The notes under the pieces are model-generated. The model was not told where the DNA came from. It made no database searches and saw nothing but the letters and a program-made list of their open reading frames with translations. The translations under genes were made by a program, and so were the position numbers. Below are positions 15,127-24,129 of a DNA stretch of 41,379 nt, piece by piece. Numbering within the stretch: the stretch's first letter is position 1; every line of letters starts with the position of its first letter. This DNA comes from Bacilli bacterium (lineage in GTDB: Bacteria > Bacillota_I > Bacilli_A > RFN20 > CAG-826). The DNA lies in assembly GCA_023268805.1 (NCBI GenBank), contig JALRKT010000009.1:1-41379 (forward strand). The letters are read 5' to 3'.

Positions 15127-15203
15127 TGGCGCGGTTGGAGCGATTCGAACGCCCGACTTTCTCCTTAGGAGTGAGATACTCTATCCAACTGAGTTACAAC
15201 CGC
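15127..15203 (-). tRNA. tRNA-Arg(CCU)
   Basis: A 77-nt tRNA with acceptor GCGGTTG/CAACCGC, discriminator G and encoded CCA. The anticodon loop is CTCCTAA (anticodon CCT), and the T arm has GTTCGAAT. The anticodon stem has four good pairs and an A-G mismatch at 31-39. It directly precedes mnhE on the same strand. A TGA-TAAAAT extended -10 lies a few bases upstream. Confidence 0.92.
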
Positions 15204-15277
15204 ATTAAAGTTATTTTATCAAAAATTAAGGTGATTGAAGGTTAAAATAAGGGAAATTATTCCTCATTTTATGAAAG

Positions 15278-15341
15278 AAAAAACCCCGTTGCTATTCTAA
15301 CGTTACCCATTGAATGGAAAGGTTAGTCGAAGTTTTGGGGG
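15278..15341 (-). other. structured spacer, possible terminator after tRNA-Pro
   Basis: Nested inverted repeats CTAAC/GTTAG (15297-15301 with 15322-15326) around CCAT-tga-ATGG are enclosed by runs of C and G, and on the - strand a run of six T follows at 15278-15283. It is a plausible but imperfect terminator between tRNA-Pro and tRNA-Arg. Confidence 0.35.
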
Positions 15342-15357
15342 TAAGAATCAAGTTTAA

Positions 15358-15434
15358 TGGTCGGGATGATGGGATTCGAACCCACGACCTCTTGGTCCCG
15401 AACCAAGCGCGCTACCAAGCTGCGCTACATCCCG
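15358..15434 (-). tRNA. tRNA-Pro(CGG)
   Basis: A 77-nt tRNA with acceptor CGGGATG/CATCCCG, anticodon stem CTTGG/CCAAG and loop TTCGGGA (anticodon CGG), T arm GTTCGAAT and encoded CCA. It lies 21 nt after the polC stop with no visible promoter, so it is probably cleaved from the polC transcript or has a promoter inside polC. Confidence 0.96.
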
Positions 15435-15455
15435 TGCCTTCACTATTTTAGCCGT

Positions 15456-18400
15456 TTATGCGTCAAATGAAAATAAAGAAATCGTTTCCGTGCGATCCAG
15501 TTGATCTAAAACCCCGCGTTGTTTCATGTGGTCGATGTTGGTTTTGGAAAGTTTGGTGCGATTTTTCAAATCATCCACAGATAAAAAAGGTTGTTGCTGA
15601 CGGGCTTCAACGACACTATTTGCCGCAGCTTCACCTAAGCCATCAAGAACAATAAAGGGTGGGAGAATACCTTGACGGGCTTCATCGATTTGAAACGCGG
15701 TAGCTGAAGATTTTTCTAGATCGAGCGGTAACATGTGATAACCGCGTTCTTTCATTTCTAACACATTCATGAGGGTCACTTCAATATCGGCATCTTTCGG
15801 ACTTAAGCGTTTTCGTGATGTCGCTTTCATCCGTTTAAAGTCTTCGAGTTTTTCATAAATTTGTTTAGGAGTCATGAGCATCGCATCATAGTCATATTGT
15901 TTACTGCGGAGGGTAAAATACGTCGCATAATACGCCAGCGGATGATGCACTTTAAAATAGGCGACACGTACTGCCATCGTCACATAGGCGACCGCGTGGG
16001 CTTTGGGGAATAAGTATTTAATTTTCTTACACGATTGAATGTAAAAGGTGGGTACATTCACCGCGCGCATCGCCGCTTCATATTCTGGGGTTAACCCTTT
16101 TCCTTTACGCACATCTTCCATGATGCGGAAGGCAACCAGTGAATCGATACCAAGACTCATCAGGTAGGTCATAATATCATCCCGGCAACCAATCACTTGA
16201 TCCACCGTCGCTACTTTATCTTCAATCAATTCGCGCGCATTGCCGTTAAAGACATCGGTCCCGTGAGCAAGACCAGAAATAATCACAAGATCGTTAAACG
16301 TTTTGGGTTGAATGACATTAAGAATATCCATACCTAATAATGTCCCAAATTCGGGTAATCCCATTGCTCCGTTACTCACATCAAGATATTTTTCTTTTCG
16401 TATTAATGGAGCATCGGAAGCAAACACACTAAGCGCATCAGGATCATTGAGCGGAATATCCTCAATGGGAATGTTGGTTAAATCCGACATCATTTTTAAC
16501 GCCATCGGGTCGACATGCCCGAGCATATCAAATTTTAACAAAGCATCATGAAGTGCTTCAAACGCAAAGTGGGTGGTAATGATGGAGGTTTCTTGATTAT
16601 CGGCAGGCCGTTGAATTGGGGTAAAGTCATGCACATCAAATTCTTTAGGAACCACCACGATACCCCCCGGGTGTTGGCCGGAAGTTCTTCGTACGCCTTC
16701 GACGCGTTTTGCAAGCACGGTTAACGTGGCTTGGGAAAGAGACCGTTCATCCACGCCAATCGATTCAAAATACCCTTTGACATAACCAAACGCCGTTTTT
16801 TCTGCGACCGTTTCAATCGTTCCAGCACGATAGACCGCGTTGTCGCCAAGAAGTTTCGCGGTTTCTTCATGGGCAATGGCTTGATAATCACGGGGAAAGT
16901 TTAAATCAATATCGGGAACTTTATCCGCATTAAATCCTAAAAAGGTCGCAAAAGGAATATTTTGTCCATCTGCCCGGTACGTTTGATGACAACGGGGACA
17001 TTGTTTCGTGGGTAAATCAAAGCCCGATTTTATTTGGGGATCTTCGTTAAATTCGACATGTTGACACGTTGGGCAATAATAATGGGGAGGTAACGGATTC
17101 ACTTCGGTAATGCCTGCCATCGTTGCCGCAAAACTGCTTCCCACCGAGCCACGGGAACCGACAATAAAGCCGGCTTGATTCGCTTTGGCAATGACCGTGG
17201 CCGTAATGTAATAAATGACCGCATAACCCGAAACAATAATCCCATGCAATTCTTTTTCTAAGCGCTCGGCGATCAGTAACGGTAAGGGGTTCCCATATTG
17301 TTGATACGCACGTTGATAACAACGTTCTTTTAATTTTTCATCCACGCCTTCAATGCGAGGTGTTTTTAATTTGGCTTGAATGGGTTTGATCGGTTCAATC
17401 ATGTTAGCAATCGTTTGTGAGTGGGTGACAACATAGGCATAGGCTTCTTCTTCCGGTAGCCAGGAAAAAGCAGCGAGCATATCGTTGGTAGAACGGAAGT
17501 GGGCATCGGGATTATCAAAGACGGGTAAATCTTTTCGATAATACGGATTGAGTGGATGGGGAACCCCCTTTAATCCTTTGGCACTAATATACACATCACG
17601 AATCGGTTTATCTTCGGGTAAAGGATAATGAACGTCGCCTGTTGCCACAATGAGTTTATTCAATTTTTTAGCGATGTCGATGATGTCGTTTAAAATGCGT
17701 TGAATTTCTTCCATCGAACTTACCGCACCGGTATGAACTAAAAATGCATAATGCTCCAAGGGCATGATCTCAATGTAATCATAAAGACGCATGGCTTCTT
17801 CTAACGCTTCTTTGGATTGGGTCCGTGCTTTTTCAAACACTTCTCCATTCATGCAAGCAGACCCTAAAAGTAAATGTTCACGCTTTTCGATAATTTTTTG
17901 GCGAGGAATACGCGGAATATCGGAGAAATAATCAAGATGCGACAAACTAACGAGTTGATACAGTGCTTTTAATCCGTCCGCATTACGGGCAAGGACCGAG
18001 ATGTGATAAGGACGTTGATTTTGTAAGACGGATTGCGTTGCCTGTAATTTTTCTAAATCAGCGTGGGTAGTAATCCCATCCATCGCCATTAGTTTGTCCC
18101 GTAAAGCAAGCCAAACCGCCACTAAAACCTCCGCATCATAAATCGCACGGTGGGCTTTTTCTTCATCATAAGCAACATCCAGTCGTTTCGCTAAGGCCCC
18201 AAGTCGATGCGATTTTGCCTCCGGATAAAAATGTCGCGATAAGGTTAAGGTGTCGATCACCGGATACGAAAATGCTTCCCCTAATCGAGAAAAGCTTTCC
18301 TTGAGAAAACCAATATCAAAGGGTGCATTATGCGATAAAAGAATCGCATCCTTTAAAAAGTCACGAATCGATTGAGCCACATCATGAAAGGCAGGTTGAC

Positions 18401-19841
18401 CCTCAAGCATGGCCATGGTAATGCCACTAATTTGACTGGCGGTCGCACTTAAAGGAACCGCTTCAGGATGAATCAGTAACGATAAACGGTCCATAATTTC
18501 CCCATCACGGACCCGGACCCCTCCAAATTCAATAATCCGATCATAACGAGACGATAAACCAGTGGTTTCTAAATCAAAGATGACATAATCGGTGGTCATT
18601 AAATGACGGTCACTCGGATGCATGATATGACTGACCGCTTGATCCACCATATACATCTCGCAGCCATAAATCATTTTTAATCCATGCTTTTCTGCGGCTT
18701 TTTGCGCTTCAGGAAACGCTTGTACAACCCCATGATCGGTGACTGCAAAGGCAGCATGCCCCATCGCTTTAGCGAGGGCGGCATAGGCATCCATGGAACC
18801 AATGCCATCCATTGTAGACATCGCGGAGTGAAGATGGAGTTCAACGCGTTTTTCTTTGGCGTCATCCACTAAAAATCCAGGTGGGGAGGTCGGAACAATT
18901 TCATGGACATAAAGACGTGGTTCTTTCGTTGTCATATCGAGTGTCATTCCACCACGAATGCGAACATAAAGCCCTTCTTTCAATCCTTGAAATGCAGATC
19001 CATCAACATTTTTATCTTCTTGCATCGTCACAAATAAGCCTTTTGATGCATTACCTAATACAAATTTAGCGACTTTTCGCCCTTGATATTGTCGTTGGAA
19101 ATAACTATAAATGGTCCCCTCCACTTCGACTTTATCATGAGTGTATTGAATGTCTTCCAGGCGAATGAGTTCATAATCCCCGACTTGTTTTTTACGTTTT
19201 TCTTTTTCGACGAAGGCTTGTTCTTTAAGATCTTCTTCAAAAACAGCGACGAGGCGTTCTTCTTCCTTTTTAATGGTTTCAGCATGTTCAAGAAAAAATT
19301 GTTCTTGATCTTCTTCCGCCTGCCGCTCTAAGGCAATTTCTTTGGCCCGTTGATTCAAGGTATCGCGTTCTGCTGCATTGACTTTGGGTTCTTGAATCTC
19401 AACCGATTCAGTCACCGTGATGTCGTAATGTAAAAAAAGCATGACATCGGCAAAGGTGGATCGCACTGAAGCGAAAGCGTGTTGTTGTCCTTCATCGTGC
19501 CAGATGAACATCAACTCAGCATCCGTTAAGCGACAGGTGCCAGGAAATGGGTGATGATACGTTGCCTCAAACCAATCATGAAAGAAGGGGGAAACGTGCT
19601 CTGCTAAGATGAATTGATTATAACGAAAGGTAATTTCAACCGGATAGGATAATTGGATAAGACCACGAGAAAAGGCTTCAAAATGGGCATAGGTCCAGGG
19701 CGTTTGTTTTTCAATGACCATCAAGAGTTTATCTTTTTCAAATAAATCTTTGGTAATCGCTAAAAACTCCATGTCATAACCATTAGGATCTTCAATGCCT
19801 AATGCGGTTAAAAATCGAACAATACGATCGTTTACAGCCAT
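15456..19841 (-). CDS. polC: DNA polymerase III alpha subunit, Gram-positive PolC
   Basis: A 1461-aa replicative polymerase of the PolC type with built-in proofreading. In order: an N-terminal domain; an OB-fold (about 240-310, VEGTIYSYFQRQYQGRKVAKF); a PHP domain start (RVELHLHSAMSTMDG); an inserted DEDDh exonuclease (VIFDLETTGLSS, later HNAPFDIGFL and HRAIYDAEV); the rest of PHP; a four-Cys zinc module (CPTC and CPRC); the polymerase palm with VGSRGSVGSS and PDIDLNFPRDYQ; and a C-terminal helix-hairpin-helix region. The length is normal. It overlaps the rseP stop by 10 nt and lacks an obvious SD, so coupling to rseP is likely. No DnaE is in the window. Confidence 0.97.
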   Translation of the reverse strand: MAVNDRIVRFLTALGIEDPNGYDMEFLAITKDLFEKDKLLMVIEKQTPWTYAHFEAFSRGLIQLSYPVEITFRYNQFILAEHVSPFFHDWFEATYHHPFPGTCRLTDAELMFIWHDEGQQHAFASVRSTFADVMLFLHYDITVTESVEIQEPKVNAAERDTLNQRAKEIALERQAEEDQEQFFLEHAETIKKEEERLVAVFEEDLKEQAFVEKEKRKKQVGDYELIRLEDIQYTHDKVEVEGTIYSYFQRQYQGRKVAKFVLGNASKGLFVTMQEDKNVDGSAFQGLKEGLYVRIRGGMTLDMTTKEPRLYVHEIVPTSPPGFLVDDAKEKRVELHLHSAMSTMDGIGSMDAYAALAKAMGHAAFAVTDHGVVQAFPEAQKAAEKHGLKMIYGCEMYMVDQAVSHIMHPSDRHLMTTDYVIFDLETTGLSSRYDRIIEFGGVRVRDGEIMDRLSLLIHPEAVPLSATASQISGITMAMLEGQPAFHDVAQSIRDFLKDAILLSHNAPFDIGFLKESFSRLGEAFSYPVIDTLTLSRHFYPEAKSHRLGALAKRLDVAYDEEKAHRAIYDAEVLVAVWLALRDKLMAMDGITTHADLEKLQATQSVLQNQRPYHISVLARNADGLKALYQLVSLSHLDYFSDIPRIPRQKIIEKREHLLLGSACMNGEVFEKARTQSKEALEEAMRLYDYIEIMPLEHYAFLVHTGAVSSMEEIQRILNDIIDIAKKLNKLIVATGDVHYPLPEDKPIRDVYISAKGLKGVPHPLNPYYRKDLPVFDNPDAHFRSTNDMLAAFSWLPEEEAYAYVVTHSQTIANMIEPIKPIQAKLKTPRIEGVDEKLKERCYQRAYQQYGNPLPLLIAERLEKELHGIIVSGYAVIYYITATVIAKANQAGFIVGSRGSVGSSFAATMAGITEVNPLPPHYYCPTCQHVEFNEDPQIKSGFDLPTKQCPRCHQTYRADGQNIPFATFLGFNADKVPDIDLNFPRDYQAIAHEETAKLLGDNAVYRAGTIETVAEKTAFGYVKGYFESIGVDERSLSQATLTVLAKRVEGVRRTSGQHPGGIVVVPKEFDVHDFTPIQRPADNQETSIITTHFAFEALHDALLKFDMLGHVDPMALKMMSDLTNIPIEDIPLNDPDALSVFASDAPLIRKEKYLDVSNGAMGLPEFGTLLGMDILNVIQPKTFNDLVIISGLAHGTDVFNGNARELIEDKVATVDQVIGCRDDIMTYLMSLGIDSLVAFRIMEDVRKGKGLTPEYEAAMRAVNVPTFYIQSCKKIKYLFPKAHAVAYVTMAVRVAYFKVHHPLAYYATYFTLRSKQYDYDAMLMTPKQIYEKLEDFKRMKATSRKRLSPKDADIEVTLMNVLEMKERGYHMLPLDLEKSSATAFQIDEARQGILPPFIVLDGLGEAAANSVVEARQQQPFLSVDDLKNRTKLSKTNIDHMKQRGVLDQLDRTETISLFSFDA

Positions 19842-21019
19842 AATGCTAATAAAATGCCTATGTCACGGAAGATTAATAAAATCATCAAACTCATGAGGAT
19901 AAAGAAACCAATGAGCGATAACACATTTTTTAAGGTACTGGGAATTTCCCGACGCATAATCCCTTCAATGGTAATCACCAGTAAATGCCAACCATCTAAC
20001 CCAGGGAAGGGTAATAAATTAAAAATCGCTAAATTAACGGAGATGAGTCCCCACAGGAAAATATACGTGCCAAGCCCAAGGTTTTCTAAGACACTCGAAG
20101 AGGTCGTAAAGATGGCGACAATGCCGCCAACTTGGTCAAGATTTTCCCCAGCAAAGAAACCGATCACCGTGTTGAAAATAAGCGAAACACCGCGGGTCCA
20201 GTCCCGCCATGAAGCATCGATCGCTTCAACAAAGGTGTAATCCACCGTATAAATGTAAAAGGAGATACCTAAAGGCGCCCAATCAAAACCATCTTCGATG
20301 GCGATTGCCGACCACCGGACATCCACGGAACGTGTCGTAAATTCAGTGGAGGACGTATAGGTGCGAATGGGTAAACTTAAATCAATAAAGTCATCCAAGG
20401 ACGTGGGAACAAAGCGAACCCATGTGTTGGCAAGATCGACATAACCGACATCCAAGATTTCATTGAGGGTGGCATCATAACTTTCCGGATCTTGAATACG
20501 TAAACGATACGTTCGTGAAGGATCGGAGGTGACGAGAGGTTCGGTTTGTTCAGCAAGGGCGTTAAAATCTAACACTTCCCCCGTTTGCATGCCAGCTTGA
20601 CTCCCAAGGGAACCTGTTTCAATGACGAGTTGATTCGTGAGTTGTTGTTGGGTAAATCCCCAATTGGATAAAAAGAATAAAATAAAGGCAAGAATGAAGT
20701 TTAAAATAACCCCCGCCGACATAATGACTGCCCGTTTGGGTTTACTAATCCCGAGTAAACTTCGTGACCGTGGAATATCGATGCCTTCTAAGGAAACTTC
20801 TTCCCCATACATCGCCACATATCCACCGAGCGGGAATGCCTTAATCGAATAGGTCGTTTCGCCCCGTTTAAACGAAATGAGTTTGGGGCCAAATCCTAAG
20901 GAAAATTCCCGAACATAAACGCCAAATGCTTTGGCAGCGACAAAATGGCCGAGTTCATGAATAAACACGAGTAAACCGAGTGATAATACGAAGAGAAGTG
21001 TGGAGATAATGTCGTTCAT
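19832..21019 (-). CDS. rseP: site-2 intramembrane zinc metalloprotease
   Basis: A 395-aa polytopic membrane protease of the RseP/RasP family, which cleaves membrane-bound anti-sigma factors or signal-peptide remnants. Zinc ligands lie in HELGH (residues 21-25), the third ligand in the LDG motif of NLLPFPGLDGWHLL near the C-terminus. The central region (about 125-280) holds a PDZ-like extracytoplasmic stretch. GAGGG precedes the ATG, and an extended -10 (TGC-TACAAT) is about 35 nt upstream. In Bacilli dxr usually sits between cdsA and rseP and proS between rseP and polC; both are missing here. The substrate is unknown. Confidence 0.93.
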   Translation of the reverse strand: MNDIISTLLFVLSLGLLVFIHELGHFVAAKAFGVYVREFSLGFGPKLISFKRGETTYSIKAFPLGGYVAMYGEEVSLEGIDIPRSRSLLGISKPKRAVIMSAGVILNFILAFILFFLSNWGFTQQQLTNQLVIETGSLGSQAGMQTGEVLDFNALAEQTEPLVTSDPSRTYRLRIQDPESYDATLNEILDVGYVDLANTWVRFVPTSLDDFIDLSLPIRTYTSSTEFTTRSVDVRWSAIAIEDGFDWAPLGISFYIYTVDYTFVEAIDASWRDWTRGVSLIFNTVIGFFAGENLDQVGGIVAIFTTSSSVLENLGLGTYIFLWGLISVNLAIFNLLPFPGLDGWHLLVITIEGIMRREIPSTLKNVLSLIGFFILMSLMILLIFRDIGILLALWL

Positions 21020-21053
21020 AAACCCTCAAAAAGACTTAAAAAAATCTAGTCTC

Positions 21054-21062
21054 ATTGTAGCA
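21054..21062 (-). promoter_or_regulatory. extended -10 upstream of rseP
   Basis: On the - strand TGC-TACAAT, with no recognisable -35. It predicts a short leader with GAGGG as SD for rseP, and shares its form with several other promoters here. Confidence 0.5.
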
Positions 21063-21086
21063 AATTATCGTCCGCTTGAGGACGGT

Positions 21087-22040
21087 TTATTGTAAAGCGA
21101 TGACCCAATCGTAAATCACAGTTAAGACAAGCGAACTCACCAAGCAAGCCATCATAAAGGAATCAATCCGATCAAGAATGCCGCCATGTTCGCCTAAAAG
21201 GGTCGAAAAATGTTTAATCCCAAATTCTCGTTTAATGATTGAGAATATAAAGTCCCCCAGCGTACTCACGAGGGGAATAATGAGTGACAATAACACTAAA
21301 AAGTACCACTCCTGCATCGTTAAAAAAGAAAGTAAGGGTGTACCGATAGCATCCATCACCACGGCAAAGCCAAAGGAACTTAAAAACGAAATAATGACGC
21401 CGCCATAAAATCCTTCCCACGTCTTGTTTTTCGAGACGCGGACATTCATTTTGTTTCGTCCTAAAAGAGAACCGACAAAATAGGCACCAATGTCCGTCAT
21501 AAAGGTACCAATACCCACATAAATAAGTAGGAGACTATTGGCAAGATTATCGCGTGAGGCCATCAAAAAATTAGGAAAAAAACGTAAATAGAGAAACCCT
21601 TGAAAACTTAAGGTGATTAATAACACTAAAGCGATTAAAAAGGTCGCATCTTGAACCTTAAAGCGCACATCCGTAATCGAGGAAAAAAAGAGAGTACCTG
21701 CAAACACAGTCAAAAAGATGGTAGGAAGTTCTAATTTTTCCATTCCCACATCAAAGCCCCATTCGGTGACATTAAAACCGAGTTGTTGAAAGTTGTTATA
21801 AAGAAAAATCCAAAAGACTAAACTGAAACTCATGCCGTAGACAAACCAGCGAATCGGAAGCGGAAACGGGCGTTCAATCCGAATTTGTAACAGTTCTTTA
21901 ATGGCAAAAATAAGCCCGCCTGCAGCAAATAACACAATCCACCAATCTCCGAATAAAATCGCGGGAAAAGCGACAAAAAACAAAACGAGACCGACAATCA
22001 GTCGATTCAACGTGGAACGTTGAAACGCCTTCATCTCCAT
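21087..22040 (-). CDS. cdsA: phosphatidate cytidylyltransferase (CDP-DAG synthase)
   Basis: A 317-aa integral membrane enzyme making CDP-diacylglycerol from CTP and phosphatidic acid. About eight hydrophobic segments precede the C-terminal signature SIIKREFGIKHFSTLLGEHG and then GILDRIDS. The canonical signature has Lys-Asp where this protein has Lys-His (GIKH), a notable change in an otherwise conserved site. GGAAAGGA serves as SD, and only the stop-start junction separates it from uppS. Phospholipid synthesis here links to plsX and fakA in the same window. Confidence 0.93.
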   Translation of the reverse strand: MEMKAFQRSTLNRLIVGLVLFFVAFPAILFGDWWIVLFAAGGLIFAIKELLQIRIERPFPLPIRWFVYGMSFSLVFWIFLYNNFQQLGFNVTEWGFDVGMEKLELPTIFLTVFAGTLFFSSITDVRFKVQDATFLIALVLLITLSFQGFLYLRFFPNFLMASRDNLANSLLLIYVGIGTFMTDIGAYFVGSLLGRNKMNVRVSKNKTWEGFYGGVIISFLSSFGFAVVMDAIGTPLLSFLTMQEWYFLVLLSLIIPLVSTLGDFIFSIIKREFGIKHFSTLLGEHGGILDRIDSFMMACLVSSLVLTVIYDWVIALQ

Positions 22041-22766
22041 CTAGGATTCCTTTCCAAAACGACGTTGACGGTGTGAGAATTGATCCAGCGCTTCATGAAG
22101 GGCAGTCACGGTAAAATCCGGCCAATGATTGTCAACAAAAATGAGTTCACTGTAAGCGAGATGCAGTAACATAAAATTCGACAAACGTTGTTCACCCGAC
22201 GTGCGAATCAAACAGTCAATAGGTGGTAGTAAATCACCTAACCATGTATGAGAAAAAAGGGTTGATTCTTGAATGGCTTCAAGTGGAAGATCCCCATTTG
22301 CAACTTTTTTTGCAATGCGTTTGCTCATTTCCACTATTTCTTGGGTTCCCCCGTAATTTAAACAAACGTTCAGCGTAAGATCTTGAAAATTTTTCGTTTC
22401 TTCAATCAAATTACGGACGACGTTTTGAGTGGTTTTAGGTAAACCCGAGAGATCTCCTGAAACAACAAAACGTATTTGATCGTTTAAAAGACGTTGCTTA
22501 TATTGCTTTGCAAAGGTTTCAAGGATAATAAAAAGTCCTTCCACTTCTTGTTGAGAACGTTTCCAATTTTCCGTGGAGAAAGCGAATAAAGAAAGGTAAT
22601 GAATGCCTACACGTTTGGCTTCTTCGGCAATGTCTATGACACGTTTTGCGCCTTGTTCATGGCCTTTTAAGCGTGGTAAACCTTTGGCTTTAGCCCAACG
22701 ACCATTGCCATCCATAATGATAGCAAGATGCGTTGGTAGCATTGAATTAGATGTTTTTTGATCCAT
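22041..22766 (-). CDS. uppS: undecaprenyl diphosphate synthase
   Basis: A cis-prenyltransferase of 241 aa that condenses isopentenyl diphosphate units onto FPP to give C55-PP for cell-wall synthesis. Motifs: MDGNGRWAK with catalytic Asp19, LSLFAFSTENWKR, and the C-terminal RTSGEQRLSNFML...SELIFVD. Together with uppP at 34.7 kb it indicates a lipid-carrier cycle and probably a peptidoglycan wall. Start choice is uncertain: the ATG at 22766 is 15 nt from GGGGGAG, a TTG at 22772 is 9 nt from it, and a TATAAT lies exactly 6 nt before the ATG, which would suit a leaderless message. Confidence 0.94.
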   Translation of the reverse strand: MDQKTSNSMLPTHLAIIMDGNGRWAKAKGLPRLKGHEQGAKRVIDIAEEAKRVGIHYLSLFAFSTENWKRSQQEVEGLFIILETFAKQYKQRLLNDQIRFVVSGDLSGLPKTTQNVVRNLIEETKNFQDLTLNVCLNYGGTQEIVEMSKRIAKKVANGDLPLEAIQESTLFSHTWLGDLLPPIDCLIRTSGEQRLSNFMLLHLAYSELIFVDNHWPDFTVTALHEALDQFSHRQRRFGKES

Positions 22767-22810
22767 AAGCAAATTATACAACTCCCCCTTGTTGAAACAT
22801 AGAAAAACCC

Positions 22811-23353
22811 TTACAAGGTAAGAATGTCGTGTTCTTTTTCTTGATAAATAGTGTCAATTTGACGAATAAAGTCATCATAGACTTTGGTCATCTCGGCTTC
22901 GATGCGTCTTTGTAAGTCTTCGGTGTATTCATCATCGGTCAGTAAACTGAGCGCATCTTTACGAATGGAACGAATCGCGACTTTGGCATCTTCTGCTTGT
23001 TTTTTAGCAAGCTTGGCATATTCTTTGCGACGTTCTTCGGTTAACGCCGGTAAATTTAAACGTAAGGTCGTTGCATCCACAATAGGGTTTAAGCCTAAAT
23101 CGGAGGTTAAAATCGCATCTGAGATTGCTTTAATATCGCCTTTATCATACGGTTTAATGAGAAGTTGACGTGGTTCTGGGACCGAAACGGACGCGATTTG
23201 GTTAATCGGCAACATATCCCCATAATAATCGACCATCACCCGATCCAGTAATGCCACACTGGCGCGTCCAGTACGAATACTATTCAAATTCGTTTTTAAG
23301 GCATGGATGGTTTTTTCCATGCTATTTTTCGCGTCTAAGACAAGTTCATCCAT
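22811..23353 (-). CDS. frr: ribosome recycling factor
   Basis: A 180-aa RRF that splits post-termination ribosomes with EF-G. It contains VSVPEPRQLLIKPYDKGD, LNLPALTEERRKEYAK and IRSIRKDAL, in the standard order. GGAG precedes the ATG. It sits between pyrH (2 nt gap) and uppS, the typical Bacilli order. Confidence 0.96.
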   Translation of the reverse strand: MDELVLDAKNSMEKTIHALKTNLNSIRTGRASVALLDRVMVDYYGDMLPINQIASVSVPEPRQLLIKPYDKGDIKAISDAILTSDLGLNPIVDATTLRLNLPALTEERRKEYAKLAKKQAEDAKVAIRSIRKDALSLLTDDEYTEDLQRRIEAEMTKVYDDFIRQIDTIYQEKEHDILTL

Positions 23354-23355
23354 TG

Positions 23356-24075
23356 TTATACTCCTTTTTTTAAGGTGGTGCCAATCGCAGGGTTATCTAA
23401 CACAGCTTCCATGTTACCCTCGTGATTCATATCAAAGACACGAATGACAATGTCACTATTTTTTAATAACGACACGGCGGTTAAATCCATGACTTCCAAT
23501 TTTTTATTGAGCATTTCATCAAAGGTTAAAACGGGGATAAGTTTTGCATCGGCATGTTGTTTAGGATCACGGTCATAGACCCCTTCAACCCCATTTTTCG
23601 CCATGAAGATCGCTTCGGCTTGAATTTCCATCGCGCGTAATGAGGCGGTGGTATCGGTGGAGAAATACGGTGATCCTGTTCCCCCTGCAAAAATAACCAC
23701 GCGACCTTTTTCAAGGTGACGAATCGCACGACGGCGAATATAATTTTCCGCAACTTGTTCGACATGAATGGATGATAAAACGCGGCATTGGACGCCTTCA
23801 TTTTCTAACGCAGATTGTAACGCAAGTGAATTAATGATGGTTCCAAGCATCCCCATATAATCGGCTGTCGAGGCTTCAATGCCAATCGAGCGCGCTAATT
23901 TACCGCGCCAAATATTTCCCGCACCTATCACAATCGAGACTTGAATCCCGCGGTCATGAATGCGTTTAATTGCTTTAGCAACACGCGATAAGTGATCGGA
24001 TTCTAAAATCGTTTTCGCGTGGTTATCGGCGAGTGCTTCTCCGGATAATTTAATGAGTATACGATGATATGCCAT
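23356..24075 (-). CDS. pyrH: UMP kinase
   Basis: A 239-aa amino-acid-kinase-fold enzyme phosphorylating UMP to UDP. KLSGEAL lies near residue 10, then VIGAGNIWRG, ADYMGMLGT and the GGTGSPYFSTDTTASLRA segment that contacts UMP. GGAGAGG is the SD. A terminator separates it from tsf, and a TATAAT at 24092-24097 upstream may restart transcription for pyrH-frr. Confidence 0.96.
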   Translation of the reverse strand: MAYHRILIKLSGEALADNHAKTILESDHLSRVAKAIKRIHDRGIQVSIVIGAGNIWRGKLARSIGIEASTADYMGMLGTIINSLALQSALENEGVQCRVLSSIHVEQVAENYIRRRAIRHLEKGRVVIFAGGTGSPYFSTDTTASLRAMEIQAEAIFMAKNGVEGVYDRDPKQHADAKLIPVLTFDEMLNKKLEVMDLTAVSLLKNSDIVIRVFDMNHEGNMEAVLDNPAIGTTLKKGV

Positions 24076-24102
24076 GACGTTACCTCTCCTTATTATACAT
24101 AC

Positions 24103-24129
24103 AAAAAAACACTCTTAACGAGTGTTTTT
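24103..24129 (-). terminator. terminator overlapping the tsf stop codon
   Basis: On the - strand a 10-bp stem AAAAACACTC, loop GTTAA, GAGTGTTTTT with continuing T. The loop contains the tsf TAA, so termination is tightly fused to the gene end. It separates rpsB-tsf from pyrH-frr. Confidence 0.85.
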
